DNA of 64,000 nucleotides from an uncultured Clostridia bacterium (GCA_946414315.1 CAMKNZ010000003.1:1-64000); one strand, 5' to 3'; counted from the stretch's first letter, positions 40,581-49,434 are shown. Translations and numbers: made by a program. The notes: a model not told the origin generated them from the letters alone.

Positions 40581-41459
40581 TCACTTGCTGACCAGGTCCA
40601 TCTGCGGCAGGGAGATCGTGAACCGCAGTCCCCGGCTGCCGTTCTCCGCGGTGATATGCCCGTGGTGGCGGAAGATGATCTCCTTCACGATGGCCAGGCC
40701 CAGGCCCGCGCCCTGGGCGGACTGGTGCTCCGCCCGGTAAAAACGCTCGAACAGATGGGGCAGGTCCTTCGGCGCGGCGCCGCCGCCGTCGTCCTCCAGG
40801 GTGCAGTGGAAGGTGCGGTCCGTCTGTTCCAGGCTGATATAAATCAGCCCGCCCTCTTTCGTATGCTCGCAGGCGTTCTTCATCAGGTTGCGGAAGGCTT
40901 CGGACAGCCACTTTTCGTCGCAGCGGATCACCGCCTCCCCGTCCAGCACCAGCGTCCGGTCCGGCCACAGGGGCTGAATCTGCTGCCAGGCCAGCTCGAT
41001 CAGCCTGCGGATATCGCATTCCTCAAAGACAAACTCATATCCGTCCGCGCAGAGCTTTTCCAGCCGCAGCAGGCTGGAGATCAGCGTCTCCATCCGCTCG
41101 ATCTGGCTGATCTGCTGCTCGCAGTGGGCGCTCTGGTCCATCTCGCAGAACAGGCGCAGGGACGCCAGGGGCGTCTTCAGCTGGTGGGAAATGTCCGCGG
41201 TCAGGTTGCTGGTCCGCCCGGCCTCCAGCCGGAAGCGTTCCTCCGCCACCTCGATGCGGTTCTGCATCTCCGCCGCGGCGTTCTCCACCTGGGCGATCCG
41301 GTCCTCTTTCAGGGAGATCGGCAGCCGGCTGCCGTGGCCCGTCAGGTAATCCTCCATCTTCCCGGACAGCTTTTCCAGCCGTTTCATGTCAAGATACCGG
41401 CGGATCAGTACCGCGGCCAGAGCCAGCAGGAGGATCCCGCCGATCACGTATCTGACCAT
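40581..41459 (-). CDS. sensor histidine kinase with a single N-terminal helix
   Basis: A 292-residue kinase that would phosphorylate the response regulator encoded just upstream. One hydrophobic segment (VIGGILLLALAAVLI, residues 5-19) is followed by a linker, the H-box DISHQLKTPLASLRLF and the ATPase lobes (NLMKNACEHT, EDDGGGAAP, GAGLGLAIVKEII). There is no extracytoplasmic sensor domain. Like BceS-type kinases it may take its signal from the neighbouring ABC transporter; this is inference. Its start overlaps the regulator gene by 16 bases. Confidence 0.92.
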   Translation of the reverse strand: MVRYVIGGILLLALAAVLIRRYLDMKRLEKLSGKMEDYLTGHGSRLPISLKEDRIAQVENAAAEMQNRIEVAEERFRLEAGRTSNLTADISHQLKTPLASLRLFCEMDQSAHCEQQISQIERMETLISSLLRLEKLCADGYEFVFEECDIRRLIELAWQQIQPLWPDRTLVLDGEAVIRCDEKWLSEAFRNLMKNACEHTKEGGLIYISLEQTDRTFHCTLEDDGGGAAPKDLPHLFERFYRAEHQSAQGAGLGLAIVKEIIFRHHGHITAENGSRGLRFTISLPQMDLVSK

Positions 41460-42100
41460 TGATACCCCACTCCCCGTATCGTGCGGATGTGCTCCGCCCC
41501 GGTCTTCTCCCGCAGCCGGCTCATATGCACCGACAGCGTGTTATCGTCAATAAATTTGCCGCCGTCGTCCCACAGGACCTCCAGCAGCCGGTCCCGGGGC
41601 ACCACGTTGGCGTGTTCCATCAGCATGGCCAGGATCTTGTATTCCGTCAGCGTCAGGGGCAGCGTCTCGCCGTCCTTCAGCACCTGCATGCGCTCCCGGT
41701 CCACGGTGAACCCGCCGCGGCTGACCGTCTGCCTGGCCGGCTGCGCGCTGCGCAGCAGCACCCGCACCCGGCTGAGCAGCTCCTGCATCCGGAAGGGCTT
41801 GGTCACGTAGTCGTTCCCGCCGTTGTCCAGGCCCCGGACCACGTCGAACTCCTCGCCTTTGGCCGTCAGGAACAGCACCGGCCGGGTTTCTCCCGCCGCG
41901 CGCCATTCCCGGCACAGGCTCACGCCGTCGCCGTCCGGCAGGCCCACGTCCATCACGATTGCCTGCACGGCGTCCGTCAGTTTTTCCCGGGCTTCCCGCA
42001 GGCTCCCGGCCGTGATCACCGTATATCCGTCCCGGGCAAACAGTTCCGTAAGCCCTTCCCGCAGGACGGCGTCGTCTTCCACCAGCAGTATGGTTGCCAT
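41444..42100 (-). CDS. OmpR-family response regulator
   Basis: A 218-residue regulator with a receiver domain (ILLVEDDAVLREGL; phosphoacceptor Asp in MDVGLPDGDG; Lys in YVTKPFRMQEL) and a winged-helix output (~125-218, TEYKILAMLMEHANVVPRDRLLEVLW). ATG 42100 is eight bases after CGGAG; ATG 42109 is too close to it. It forms a unit with the histidine kinase, followed by the ABC genes, which probably respond to it. Confidence 0.93.
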   Translation of the reverse strand: MATILLVEDDAVLREGLTELFARDGYTVITAGSLREAREKLTDAVQAIVMDVGLPDGDGVSLCREWRAAGETRPVLFLTAKGEEFDVVRGLDNGGNDYVTKPFRMQELLSRVRVLLRSAQPARQTVSRGGFTVDRERMQVLKDGETLPLTLTEYKILAMLMEHANVVPRDRLLEVLWDDGGKFIDDNTLSVHMSRLREKTGAEHIRTIRGVGYQWSDT

Positions 42101-42214
42101 CTTCTTCATTACTCCGTTTCTCCGGCTGCCTGAACACAGCCGCCGGTTCATGATATCACGCGGGGGCGGCACGGGCAAGCCGCCGCCGGCCGTTGGAAAA
42201 AATTGACAATCCCA

Positions 42215-42243
42215 TTGACTTTATATTTAGGAAGTGATACACT
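42215..42243 (+). promoter_or_regulatory. promoter of the glycerate operon
   Basis: -35 TTGACT (42215-42220), 17-bp spacer, -10 TACACT preceded by TGA (42238-42243). A second TTGACA at 42203 lacks a matching -10. Confidence 0.6.
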
Positions 42244-42297
42244 GCATATGGTGTTTTGTTGTCCGTTACAATTCTATATTTTGAAGGGGGTAATTCC

Positions 42298-43656
42298 ATG
42301 ACCGGTCTTCCGCTTATCATCGCGTTCGTTGTGGCGATCGTGCTGATGATCCTGCTCATCTCCAAACTGAAGGTTCATCCCTTCCTCGCGATCATGGCTG
42401 TCTCACTGCTGCTGGCCATTGTCGCGGGCATTCCGCTGAAGGATATTCCGGGCATCATCGGCTCAGGCTTCTCCGGAACGTTCACTTCCATCGGTATCGT
42501 GATCATCCTCGGCGCCTTCATCGGCACGGTGCTGGAAAAGACCGGCGCCGCCCTGAAGCTGGCTGACATGGTCATTAAACTCGTGGGCGAGAAGAATCCC
42601 CAGCTGGCCATCGAGCTGATGGGCTGGGTCGTTTCCATTCCCGTCTTCTGTGACAGCGGCTTCGTCATCCTGAACCCGATCCGTAAGGCCCTGGTCAAGC
42701 GTACCGGCGTCTCCTCCGTGGCGATGACGGTCTGCCTCTCTGCCGGCCTGTATATTGCCCATGTGTTTATCCCACCGACTCCCGGCCCCATCGCGGCGGC
42801 ACAGACCCTCGGCGTGGGCGACTCGCTGCTGCTGGTCATCGGCATCGGCGTGCTGTGCTCCGTCTTCCCGCTGATCGCCGGCCTGATCTATGCGAAGTTC
42901 ATCGGCAAGAAGATCAAGAGCGCCGACGAAACCGGGGACAGCGGCGAAGTGGTCAAGACCTATGAAGAACTCAAGGCCGAATTCGGCAAACTGCCGGGCG
43001 GCTGCAACGCGCTGGCGCCGCTGCTGGTCCCGATCCTGCTGATGGCCCTCTCCTCCGTTTCCTCCATGGCGGGATGGACCGGCGCGGTTGCGGACCTGCT
43101 GGCCTTCCTGGGCACGCCCATCATGGCCCTGGCCGTCGGCACCGTGCTGGCCATCATCCAGCTGTTCACCGCCGATAAGGGCAAGGACTTCTACACCCTG
43201 ACCAACGACACCCTCAAGACCGTGGGCCCGATCCTGTTCGTCACCGCGGCCGGCGGCGTCCTGGGCAAGGTGATCTCCTCCTCCGACATGGTCAACTTCA
43301 TCAAGGACAACGCGACCTCCCTGCAAGCGATCGGGATCTTCTTCCCCTTCCTGCTCTCCGCGATCCTCAAGAGCGCTCAGGGTTCCTCCACCGTCGCCAT
43401 TACGACGACGGCCGGTATCGTGGCCCCGCTGCTCCCGGTGCTGGGCTTTGCCACGCCCGTTGAGATCGCCCTGGTGGTCATGGCCATCGGCGCCGGCGCC
43501 ATGACCGTGTCCCACGCCAACGACAGCTATTTCTGGGTGGTTACCAACTTCGGCGAGATGCAGCCTGAAGAGGGCTACAAGACCCAGACCCTCATGACCC
43601 TGATCATCGGCATTGCCGCCATGATCGAAATCTTCATTCTCAGTCTCATCTTCTGA
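42298..43656 (+). CDS. GntP family permease, probable glycerate importer
   Basis: A 452-residue secondary transporter with about 12 membrane segments, of the gluconate:H+ symporter family. GIVIILGAFIGTVLEKTGAA, SIPVFCDSGFVILNPI and the late VSHANDSYFWVVTNFG match GntP proteins. The glycerate kinase encoded 65 bases downstream makes glycerate the likely substrate, but gluconate or another sugar acid cannot be excluded. ATG 42298 follows AAGGGGG; the frame extends back to 42256 without a site. Confidence 0.9.
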   Translation: MTGLPLIIAFVVAIVLMILLISKLKVHPFLAIMAVSLLLAIVAGIPLKDIPGIIGSGFSGTFTSIGIVIILGAFIGTVLEKTGAALKLADMVIKLVGEKNPQLAIELMGWVVSIPVFCDSGFVILNPIRKALVKRTGVSSVAMTVCLSAGLYIAHVFIPPTPGPIAAAQTLGVGDSLLLVIGIGVLCSVFPLIAGLIYAKFIGKKIKSADETGDSGEVVKTYEELKAEFGKLPGGCNALAPLLVPILLMALSSVSSMAGWTGAVADLLAFLGTPIMALAVGTVLAIIQLFTADKGKDFYTLTNDTLKTVGPILFVTAAGGVLGKVISSSDMVNFIKDNATSLQAIGIFFPFLLSAILKSAQGSSTVAITTTAGIVAPLLPVLGFATPVEIALVVMAIGAGAMTVSHANDSYFWVVTNFGEMQPEEGYKTQTLMTLIIGIAAMIEIFILSLIF

Positions 43657-43721
43657 CAACCATCAAATCCAACCGCGCACCATTTCGTATGGTGCGCGGC
43701 ATTTCATCTCCGGAGGTTCAT

Positions 43722-44954
43722 ATGAATAAGCAATTAAGGGATCACGCGGATCAGATTGTCCGGGAAGCCATCGCTGCCGTCCAGCCGGACGCGGCGGTGC
43801 AGCGCGCCCTGGCTGGCAGGAAGTTCCCGGGACGGGTGCTGCTGGTGGCCGCCGGCAAGGCTGCCTGGCAGATGGCGAAAGCCGCTTCCGATTTTCTCGG
43901 CGACCGGATTGAAAACGGCGTGGTCGTCACCAAATACAATCATGTAATGGGCCCTATCGCAAACTTCACCTGCTTTGAGGCCGGCCATCCGGTACCGGAC
44001 GAGAATTCCTTCAGAGGCACCCAGGCAGCGCTGGACCTGGTGTCGGACCTGTCCGATAAGGACACGGTGCTCTTCCTGCTCTCCGGCGGCGGCAGCGCGC
44101 TGTTTGAAAAACCGCTGGTTCCGGCGGAGGAACTGCAGGATATCACCGGCCAGCTGCTGGCCTGCGGCGCGGACATCGTGGAGATCAACACCATCCGCAA
44201 GCGTCTGTCCCAGGTCAAGGGCGGCCGCTTCGCCCAGTACTGCTGGCCCGGTTTTGTGGAGGCCGTGGTGCTTTCCGACATCCTGGGAGATCCGCTGGAT
44301 ATGATCGCCTCCGGCCCGGCCTGCCCGGATACCGCCACCGCGGAGGACGCGATCCGGATCAAAAAGAAATACAACCTGCGCATGTCCGAAGCGGCGGAAG
44401 CGCTGCTGGGTGTCGAAACGCCCAAGACCCTGGACAACGTGCATACCCAGATCAACGGCAGCGTTCGGGAACTGTGCGCCGCCGCGGCCGTCACCTGCCG
44501 GCAGCTCGGCTATGAGCCCGTCATGCTCACGGACCAGCTCTGCTGCCAGGCGAAGGAAGCCGGCAGCTTCCTCGCCTCCATCCTGAAGACCCACGCCGCG
44601 GACGGCAAGTCCATGGCCTTCATCGCCGGCGGCGAAACCGTCGTGAAGCTCACTGGCCACGGCCTGGGCGGGCGGAACCAGGAGATTGCCCTGGCCGCTG
44701 CGGCGGGCATTGCCGGCATGCCCCGGGCAGCCGTGTTCTCCGTGGGCAGCGACGGCACCGACGGCCCCACCGACGCCGCCGGCGGCTACGCGGACGGCGA
44801 CACCTGCAGGGAACTGCTGGAGCACGGTCTCACCGTCGACGCGGTCCTGCAGGACAACGACGCCTATCACGCGCTGGAAAAGACCGGCGGCCTGATTATG
44901 ACCGGGCCTACCGGCACCAATGTAAACGACGTAGCCGTCGCCCTGCTGGGATAA
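43722..44954 (+). CDS. glycerate 2-kinase (MOFRL family)
   Basis: Phosphorylates D-glycerate to 2-phosphoglycerate, feeding lower glycolysis. The 410 residues comprise an N-terminal GckA/DUF4147 domain (GRVLLVAAGKAAWQMAKAA, LFLLSGGGSALFEKP, EINTIRKRLSQVKGGRFAQ) and a C-terminal MOFRL domain (FIAGGETVVKLTGHGLGGRN, SVGSDGTDGPTDAAGGY). ATG 43722 follows CGGAGG. It lies between the GntP permease and the glycoside hydrolase in one apparent operon. Confidence 0.94.
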   Translation: MNKQLRDHADQIVREAIAAVQPDAAVQRALAGRKFPGRVLLVAAGKAAWQMAKAASDFLGDRIENGVVVTKYNHVMGPIANFTCFEAGHPVPDENSFRGTQAALDLVSDLSDKDTVLFLLSGGGSALFEKPLVPAEELQDITGQLLACGADIVEINTIRKRLSQVKGGRFAQYCWPGFVEAVVLSDILGDPLDMIASGPACPDTATAEDAIRIKKKYNLRMSEAAEALLGVETPKTLDNVHTQINGSVRELCAAAAVTCRQLGYEPVMLTDQLCCQAKEAGSFLASILKTHAADGKSMAFIAGGETVVKLTGHGLGGRNQEIALAAAAGIAGMPRAAVFSVGSDGTDGPTDAAGGYADGDTCRELLEHGLTVDAVLQDNDAYHALEKTGGLIMTGPTGTNVNDVAVALLG

Positions 44955-44962
44955 GGAGAACT

Positions 44963-46480
44963 ATGGAACAGCTGACTGTGGAAAGATGGGGTATGCTGGA
45001 GCTTTCCCTGCCGGGAAAGACGGCCGGCAACCCCTTCACGGACTACGAGATCCGGGGACGGTTTACCGGGGAAAAGGAAGACGTGGCAGTCCCCGGCTTC
45101 TATGACGGAGACGGCGTGTGGAAGGTACGGTTCATGCCCTCCTTCACCGGGGAATACCGCTACACTGTCTCCGGTTCCTTTGCGGACGCTGAAACTTCCG
45201 GCGTCTTCACCGTCACGGTGCCCTCCGAAGGCAACCACGGTCCGGTGCGCGTAAAGCACCGGTACCACTTCGCCTATGCGGACGGCACGCCCTTTTACCC
45301 GCTGGGCACCACCTGCTACGTCTGGACCCAGCAGCCGGATGAACGGATCGAAGAGACCCTCCGATCCCTGAAGGCGGCGCGCTTCAACAAGATCCGTTTC
45401 TGCATTCCGCCCAAACACTACGACTATAACCTGGGCGAGCCCCGGACCTATCCCTTTGAGGGCACGCCCATGGATTCCTCCGTGCTGACGAAGGAGAACT
45501 TCGGAAACTACGACGGAAAAAGCAAAGGCAATCACTTCGACTTCACCCGTCCGAACCCGAAGCATTTTCAGCATCTGGAAAAATGCATCCTGGCCCTGCA
45601 GGCCATCGGCGTGGAAGCCGACCTGATCGTCATGCATCCCTACGACCGCTGGGGTTTCTCCTGCATGTCCCGGGCCGCGGACGACCTGTACTGGAATTAC
45701 GTCATCGCCCGCCTCGCCGCCTTCCGGAACGTCTGGTGGAGCCTGGCCAATGAATATGACCTGATGAAAGCCAAATCGGCCGACGACTGGGAGCACTTCG
45801 GAAACCTGCTGGTGCTGAAGGATCCCTACCGGCACCTGCGCTCCATCCATAACTGCTTCGCCTTCTACGACCATACCCGCCCCTGGATCACCCACTGCAG
45901 CATCCAGCGGCAGGAACTCTACCGCGGCGCGGAGCTGACCCACGAGTGGCGGAAGCAGTTTGCAAAGCCCGTGGTCCTGGACGAGATCGCCTATGAAGGC
46001 AACATCCAGCATGGCTGGGGAAACATCACCGGGGAGGAACTGCTCCGCCGCTTCTGGGAAGGTGCGGTCCGGGGCGGCTATCCCGGCCACGGGGAAACCT
46101 TCCTCAACAAAGATGAAATCCTCTGGTGGAGCCACGGCGGTCAATTGCACGGGGAAAGCTGGAAGCGGATCGGCTTCCTGCTGGACGTCCTGCAGGCGGT
46201 CCCCGGCCACGGCCTGAGATACCTGCCGGCGGAATGGGATTCCGTCTGCGCCGTTCCGGAGGACAGGAAGACCGCGGCGGAAACCGGGTACAGGCTGTAC
46301 TATTACAGCTTCATGCGGCCCTCTTTCCGGGAGTTTTATTTCGACGACGATACGCCCTGGCGGGCCGAGGTCCTGGACACCTGGAACATGACCGTGACCG
46401 ACGCCGGCGTGCACCGGGGCCGCTTCCGGGTGGACCTGCCCGGGCGGCCCTATATGGCGGTCCGGATCACCAAAGCGTAA
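44963..46480 (+). CDS. apiosidase-like glycoside hydrolase with DUF5060 domain
   Basis: A 505-residue protein without signal peptide. Residues ~1-90 are the DUF5060 beta domain (FTDYEIRGRFTGEKEDVAVP). Residues ~95-410 form a (beta/alpha)8 barrel of the DUF4038/GH140-like group (FYPLGTTCYVWTQQPDERIE). A beta-rich end follows (~425-505). Likely catalytic acids are the Glu of SLANEYDLM and of VVLDEIAYEG. It starts eight bases after the glycerate kinase stop, behind AAGGAG. The association suggests degradation of a plant cell-wall side chain whose sugar acid feeds the kinase, but linkage specificity is unknown. Confidence 0.82.
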   Translation: MEQLTVERWGMLELSLPGKTAGNPFTDYEIRGRFTGEKEDVAVPGFYDGDGVWKVRFMPSFTGEYRYTVSGSFADAETSGVFTVTVPSEGNHGPVRVKHRYHFAYADGTPFYPLGTTCYVWTQQPDERIEETLRSLKAARFNKIRFCIPPKHYDYNLGEPRTYPFEGTPMDSSVLTKENFGNYDGKSKGNHFDFTRPNPKHFQHLEKCILALQAIGVEADLIVMHPYDRWGFSCMSRAADDLYWNYVIARLAAFRNVWWSLANEYDLMKAKSADDWEHFGNLLVLKDPYRHLRSIHNCFAFYDHTRPWITHCSIQRQELYRGAELTHEWRKQFAKPVVLDEIAYEGNIQHGWGNITGEELLRRFWEGAVRGGYPGHGETFLNKDEILWWSHGGQLHGESWKRIGFLLDVLQAVPGHGLRYLPAEWDSVCAVPEDRKTAAETGYRLYYYSFMRPSFREFYFDDDTPWRAEVLDTWNMTVTDAGVHRGRFRVDLPGRPYMAVRITKA

Positions 46481-46490
46481 AAAAATTTCT

Positions 46491-46523
46491 TTCAATTTTC
46501 GTTCAAGGTTTGTCTTTTATACT
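46491..46523 (+). promoter_or_regulatory. promoter with an OmpR-type direct repeat before the secreted repeat protein
   Basis: TTCAA occurs at 46491-46495 and again 11 bases later at 46502-46506. A -10 TATACT (46518-46523) follows and no good -35 is present. This is the layout expected for activation by an OmpR/PhoB-class regulator, such as the one encoded at 47404. Confidence 0.5.
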
Positions 46524-46604
46524 GACGCCGTCACCGGGAGAGCTCCCCGGTTACGGACAGTAACGAAAGCAAATGAAAAAATCTTTGAACGGAGGTTGAA
46601 AACC

Positions 46605-47315
46605 ATGAAAAAGACAATCGCGTTACTCATGACCCTCGCGCTGGTGATCAGCGCCGTTGCCATCCCGGCCCTGGCGGAAGAGCCCGCCGTGGACCAGGTC
46701 ACTTCCGCCACCCAGCAGGGTGGACAGAACAGTCAGTCCGCCAAGGGCGGCCGGGGCGGCCGGCAGCAGATGCCGGGCCAGAACGGCCAGATGCCCCAGA
46801 TGCCCGGACAGAACGGCCAGAACAGCCAGGCGCCCCAGATGCCCGGACAGAATGACCAGAACAGCCAGGCGCCCCAGGTGCCCGGACAGAACGGCCAGAA
46901 CAGCCGGATGCCCGGCAGGGGCGGCAAAGGAAACCGCCGGGGCGGTTTCACGGCCGGAACCGACGGCCAGACCGTAAAGCACGGGAAAACCGCCGTCTTT
47001 GACCGGCTGCTGGCGGACGGCGTCATCACCCAGGAAATCTACGACGCCATCACAGCCTGGATGCAGCAGCAGGCGCCCCAGGCACAGCAGAACGCCGAGG
47101 CGCCCGCCGAAGGTACTGCGCCCGCGGAAGGCAGCGAACCCCCGGCCCTGCCGGACGGCACTGCCCCCGACGGAACCGCCAACGCCCAGGAAGAACTGCT
47201 GAAATCCCTGCTGGACAGCGGCGTTATCACCCAGGAACAGTATGACCTGCTCGTCAGCGCGCTGCAGGCGCCTCAGGCGCCCCCGGCCGCTCCCGCAGCC
47301 GAGACTGATACCTGA
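46605..47315 (+). CDS. secreted low-complexity Gln/Gly/Pro repeat protein
   Basis: Unrecognised 236-residue exported protein. A signal peptide (MKKTIALLMTLALVISAVAIPALA) precedes a low-complexity region containing three 13-residue repeats of the form Q-M/V-PGQN-G/D-QNSQAP. A basic RGGKGNRRGG patch follows, then two short helical units, LLADGVITQEIYDAITAWM and LLDSGVITQEQYDLLVSAL, joined by an Ala/Pro/Glu-rich linker. The paired 'DGVITQEQYD' units resemble SHOCT-like motifs. ATG 46605 is nine bases after GGAGG; TTG 46596 is not needed. A terminator separates it from the two-component genes. Confidence 0.75.
   Translation: MKKTIALLMTLALVISAVAIPALAEEPAVDQVTSATQQGGQNSQSAKGGRGGRQQMPGQNGQMPQMPGQNGQNSQAPQMPGQNDQNSQAPQVPGQNGQNSRMPGRGGKGNRRGGFTAGTDGQTVKHGKTAVFDRLLADGVITQEIYDAITAWMQQQAPQAQQNAEAPAEGTAPAEGSEPPALPDGTAPDGTANAQEELLKSLLDSGVITQEQYDLLVSALQAPQAPPAAPAAETDT
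46797..46913 (+). repeat. three tandem 39-bp coding repeats
   Basis: Units 46797-46835, 46836-46874 and 46875-46913 encode QMPGQNGQNSQAP, QMPGQNDQNSQAP and QVPGQNGQNSRMP. The near-identical DNA suggests recent expansion and possible copy-number variation between strains. Confidence 0.85.
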
Positions 47316-47325
47316 TCGGTTTCCC

Positions 47326-47355
47326 GGACTCCCGGTTTTCCGGGAGTCCTTCTTG
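47326..47355 (+). terminator. terminator after the secreted repeat protein
   Basis: GGACTCCCGG (47326-47335), TTTT loop, CCGGGAGTCC (47340-47349), followed by TTCTTG. The short T-run may allow some read-through into the two-component genes. Confidence 0.75.
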
Positions 47356-47381
47356 CTGCCAGCCTGCGGCTGTGGTATCAT
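47353..47381 (+). promoter_or_regulatory. promoter of the second two-component system
   Basis: -35 TTGCTG (47353-47358), 17-bp spacer, -10 TATCAT (47376-47381), 22 bases before ATG 47404. Confidence 0.55.
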
Positions 47382-47403
47382 CGAAGAACGGAGGAAAACA
47401 AAT

Positions 47404-48084
47404 ATGCGCGTATTGCTGGTGGAAGACGACCGGAAGCTTTCTGCGGCGGTCTGCAGGCTGCTGGAGAAGGAACGGATCACCGTGGACCCGGTCTATGACG
47501 GAAACGACGGCCTGGACTGGGCGCTGAGCACCGAGTATGACGCCGTCATCCTGGACGTGATGCTGCCCGGCATGGACGGCTTTGCCGTGCTGCGCGCCCT
47601 CCGGAAGGAAAAAATTGCGACCCCCGTGCTGATGCTGACCGCCCGTGCCGCGCTGGAAGACCGGCTCACCGGCCTGGACAGCGGCGCGGACTATTACCTG
47701 CCCAAGCCCTTTGAATCGGCGGAGCTGATCAGCTGCCTCCATGCGATCACCCGCCGCGGGGACCGGACGCCCATGATGAGCCTTTCCTGCGGGGATCTGC
47801 TGCTGGACCAGAAGGACGGAAAACTGAAGAATACCGAAAACGGGCAGGACGTGAAGCTCGGCGCCAAGGAATACCAGCTCATGGAGCTCTTCCTGCGCAA
47901 CCCCGGCCGGATCCTGTCCAAGGAGACCATGCATGAGCGGGTCTGGGGCCTGGAGAGCGACGCCGAATACAACAACCTGGAAGTGTATGTCTCCTTCCTG
48001 CGGAAAAAGCTGGCTTTCATCGGCTCCCGCATGAAGATCAAAGCCACCCGCGGCGTGGGCTACGCGCTGGAGGAGGAAGCATGA
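47404..48084 (+). CDS. OmpR-family response regulator
   Basis: A 226-residue regulator: receiver domain (VLLVEDDRKLSAAV; phosphoacceptor Asp in ILDVMLPGMDG; Lys in YYLPKPFESAEL) and a winged-helix output (~128-226, GAKEYQLMELFLRNPGRILSKETMHERVW). ATG 47404 follows GGAGG. Its stop overlaps the kinase start by four bases (ATGA). It is distinct from the regulator at 41444 and pairs with a kinase that has an extracytoplasmic loop. Confidence 0.94.
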   Translation: MRVLLVEDDRKLSAAVCRLLEKERITVDPVYDGNDGLDWALSTEYDAVILDVMLPGMDGFAVLRALRKEKIATPVLMLTARAALEDRLTGLDSGADYYLPKPFESAELISCLHAITRRGDRTPMMSLSCGDLLLDQKDGKLKNTENGQDVKLGAKEYQLMELFLRNPGRILSKETMHERVWGLESDAEYNNLEVYVSFLRKKLAFIGSRMKIKATRGVGYALEEEA

Positions 48085-49367
48085 TCCGGAAACTCCGCGT
48101 CCGCATGACGCTCATGGTCATTTTCGTCCTGGTCCTGGTGTCCGCCGGCATCGTCCTGGCGACCCACCTGTCCAGCGAACAGAACATCGCCGCCCAGGCG
48201 CAGGAAGCCCTTTCCGTGCTGGCGGACGGCAGCGGCGCCGCTGAAAACCGGAAGGACAGCCCGCCGCCGAAACCGGACGGCGACGACAACGGAAACCGTT
48301 TCGGCCGGAAAAACGACCGGCGCGGCGGACGGGATTCGCTCCCGGATATCCGCAGCGGCGGCGACGTGGCCAAGGCCGGCCTGAGCAATTCCTATACCGT
48401 CACGCTGAACGAGGACGGTTCCGTCGCCTCCTGGATCTCGGACCGGGCGGACCTGTATTCGGACGAGCAGATCGCCGATATCACCCGAAGCATCCTGGCG
48501 GACGGCAAGGACGCCGGTCGGGTCGGCACCCAGTTCTACCGGAAAGCGGACAACTGCCTGACCGTGCTGGACGCCCGGCTGGATTTCCTGTCCGCTTCGA
48601 ACACGCTGCGCTCCACGATCCTGATCGCCGCGGCCTCCTGTCTCCTGCTGTCCCTGCTGGCCTGGCTGCTGATCCGCCGGATGGTCCGTCCCGTGGAGGA
48701 CGCCTTCAACAAGCAGAAGCAGTTCGTCTCCGACGCCAGCCATGAGCTGAAGACGCCCCTGGCCGTGATCTCCGCCAACGCCGAGGTCCTGGAGCAGGAC
48801 ATCGGGGAGAACGAATACCTGGGCTATATCCGTTCCGAGGTCCGCCGCACGGACACGCTGGTCAACAGCCTGCTGACCCTGGCCCGGCTGGACAAGGGCG
48901 CTGCGGAAACGGCCATGAAGCCCTTCGACCTCAGCCGCGCGCTGCTGGACGTGACCCTGCCCTTTGAAAGCACGGTCTTCGAGGCCGGAAAGACCCTGGA
49001 AACCGATATCCCGGACGGAATCACCTGCACCGGCAGCGAGGAACAGATCAAGCAGCTGGCCGTGATCCTGCTGTCCAACGCCCTGAAATATTCCGACGAA
49101 GGCGGAAAGATCGAAGTCTCCCTCAAAGCCAGGGGAAAGCAGCGGGAGATCCGGGTGTTCAACACCGGCAGCTTCATTTCCCCGGAGGACCGGGAGCACA
49201 TCTTCGACCGCTTCTGGCGGGCGGACCCGGCCCACGGCCGGGAGACCGGCGGCCACGGCCTGGGCCTGGCCATCGCGAAGACCATCGCGGACGCCCATCA
49301 CGGAAAGATCGCCGTCGAAAGCCGCGAAGGCTCCGGCACCGCTTTCACCGTTACGCTGAACGCCTGA
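48081..49367 (+). CDS. sensor histidine kinase
   Basis: A 428-residue kinase with two membrane helices (~10-30 and ~175-198). They enclose a ~145-residue extracytoplasmic sensor that starts with a charged PPPKPDGDDNGNRFGRKNDR stretch. The H-box is FVSDASHELKTPLAVI, followed by the N-box (LLSNALKYSDEGG), RFWRADPAHGRETGGHGLGLAIAKTI and SGTAFTVTL. Overlap with the regulator gene implies coupled translation. The signal is unknown; the secreted repeat protein upstream may be a target. Confidence 0.94.
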   Translation: MIRKLRVRMTLMVIFVLVLVSAGIVLATHLSSEQNIAAQAQEALSVLADGSGAAENRKDSPPPKPDGDDNGNRFGRKNDRRGGRDSLPDIRSGGDVAKAGLSNSYTVTLNEDGSVASWISDRADLYSDEQIADITRSILADGKDAGRVGTQFYRKADNCLTVLDARLDFLSASNTLRSTILIAAASCLLLSLLAWLLIRRMVRPVEDAFNKQKQFVSDASHELKTPLAVISANAEVLEQDIGENEYLGYIRSEVRRTDTLVNSLLTLARLDKGAAETAMKPFDLSRALLDVTLPFESTVFEAGKTLETDIPDGITCTGSEEQIKQLAVILLSNALKYSDEGGKIEVSLKARGKQREIRVFNTGSFISPEDREHIFDRFWRADPAHGRETGGHGLGLAIAKTIADAHHGKIAVESREGSGTAFTVTLNA

Positions 49368-49396
49368 GCGGTCTGTACACCGCCGGCAAAATATGG

Positions 49397-49402
49397 TATA
49401 TT
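49397..49402 (+). promoter_or_regulatory. -10 element of the acylation operon
   Basis: TATATT lies 18 bases after CTGTAC (49373-49378). The -35 match is poor, so the promoter call is tentative. A long palindrome begins two bases downstream. Confidence 0.4.
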
Positions 49403-49404
49403 GC

Positions 49405-49434
49405 TTACGGCTGTCCGGATCCGGGCAGCCGTAA
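49405..49434 (+). repeat. 30-bp palindrome in the leader of the acylation operon
   Basis: TTACGGCTG (49405-49413) and CAGCCGTAA (49426-49434) flank TCCGGATCCGGG, giving 14 of 15 paired positions and one T/G. It spans the first transcribed bases and could be an operator or a leader hairpin. Confidence 0.75.

Noticed and set aside
46797-46913. Tandem repeats as a CRISPR array
   Set aside because: The 39-bp units are contiguous, without spacers, in frame and within a clear coding sequence.
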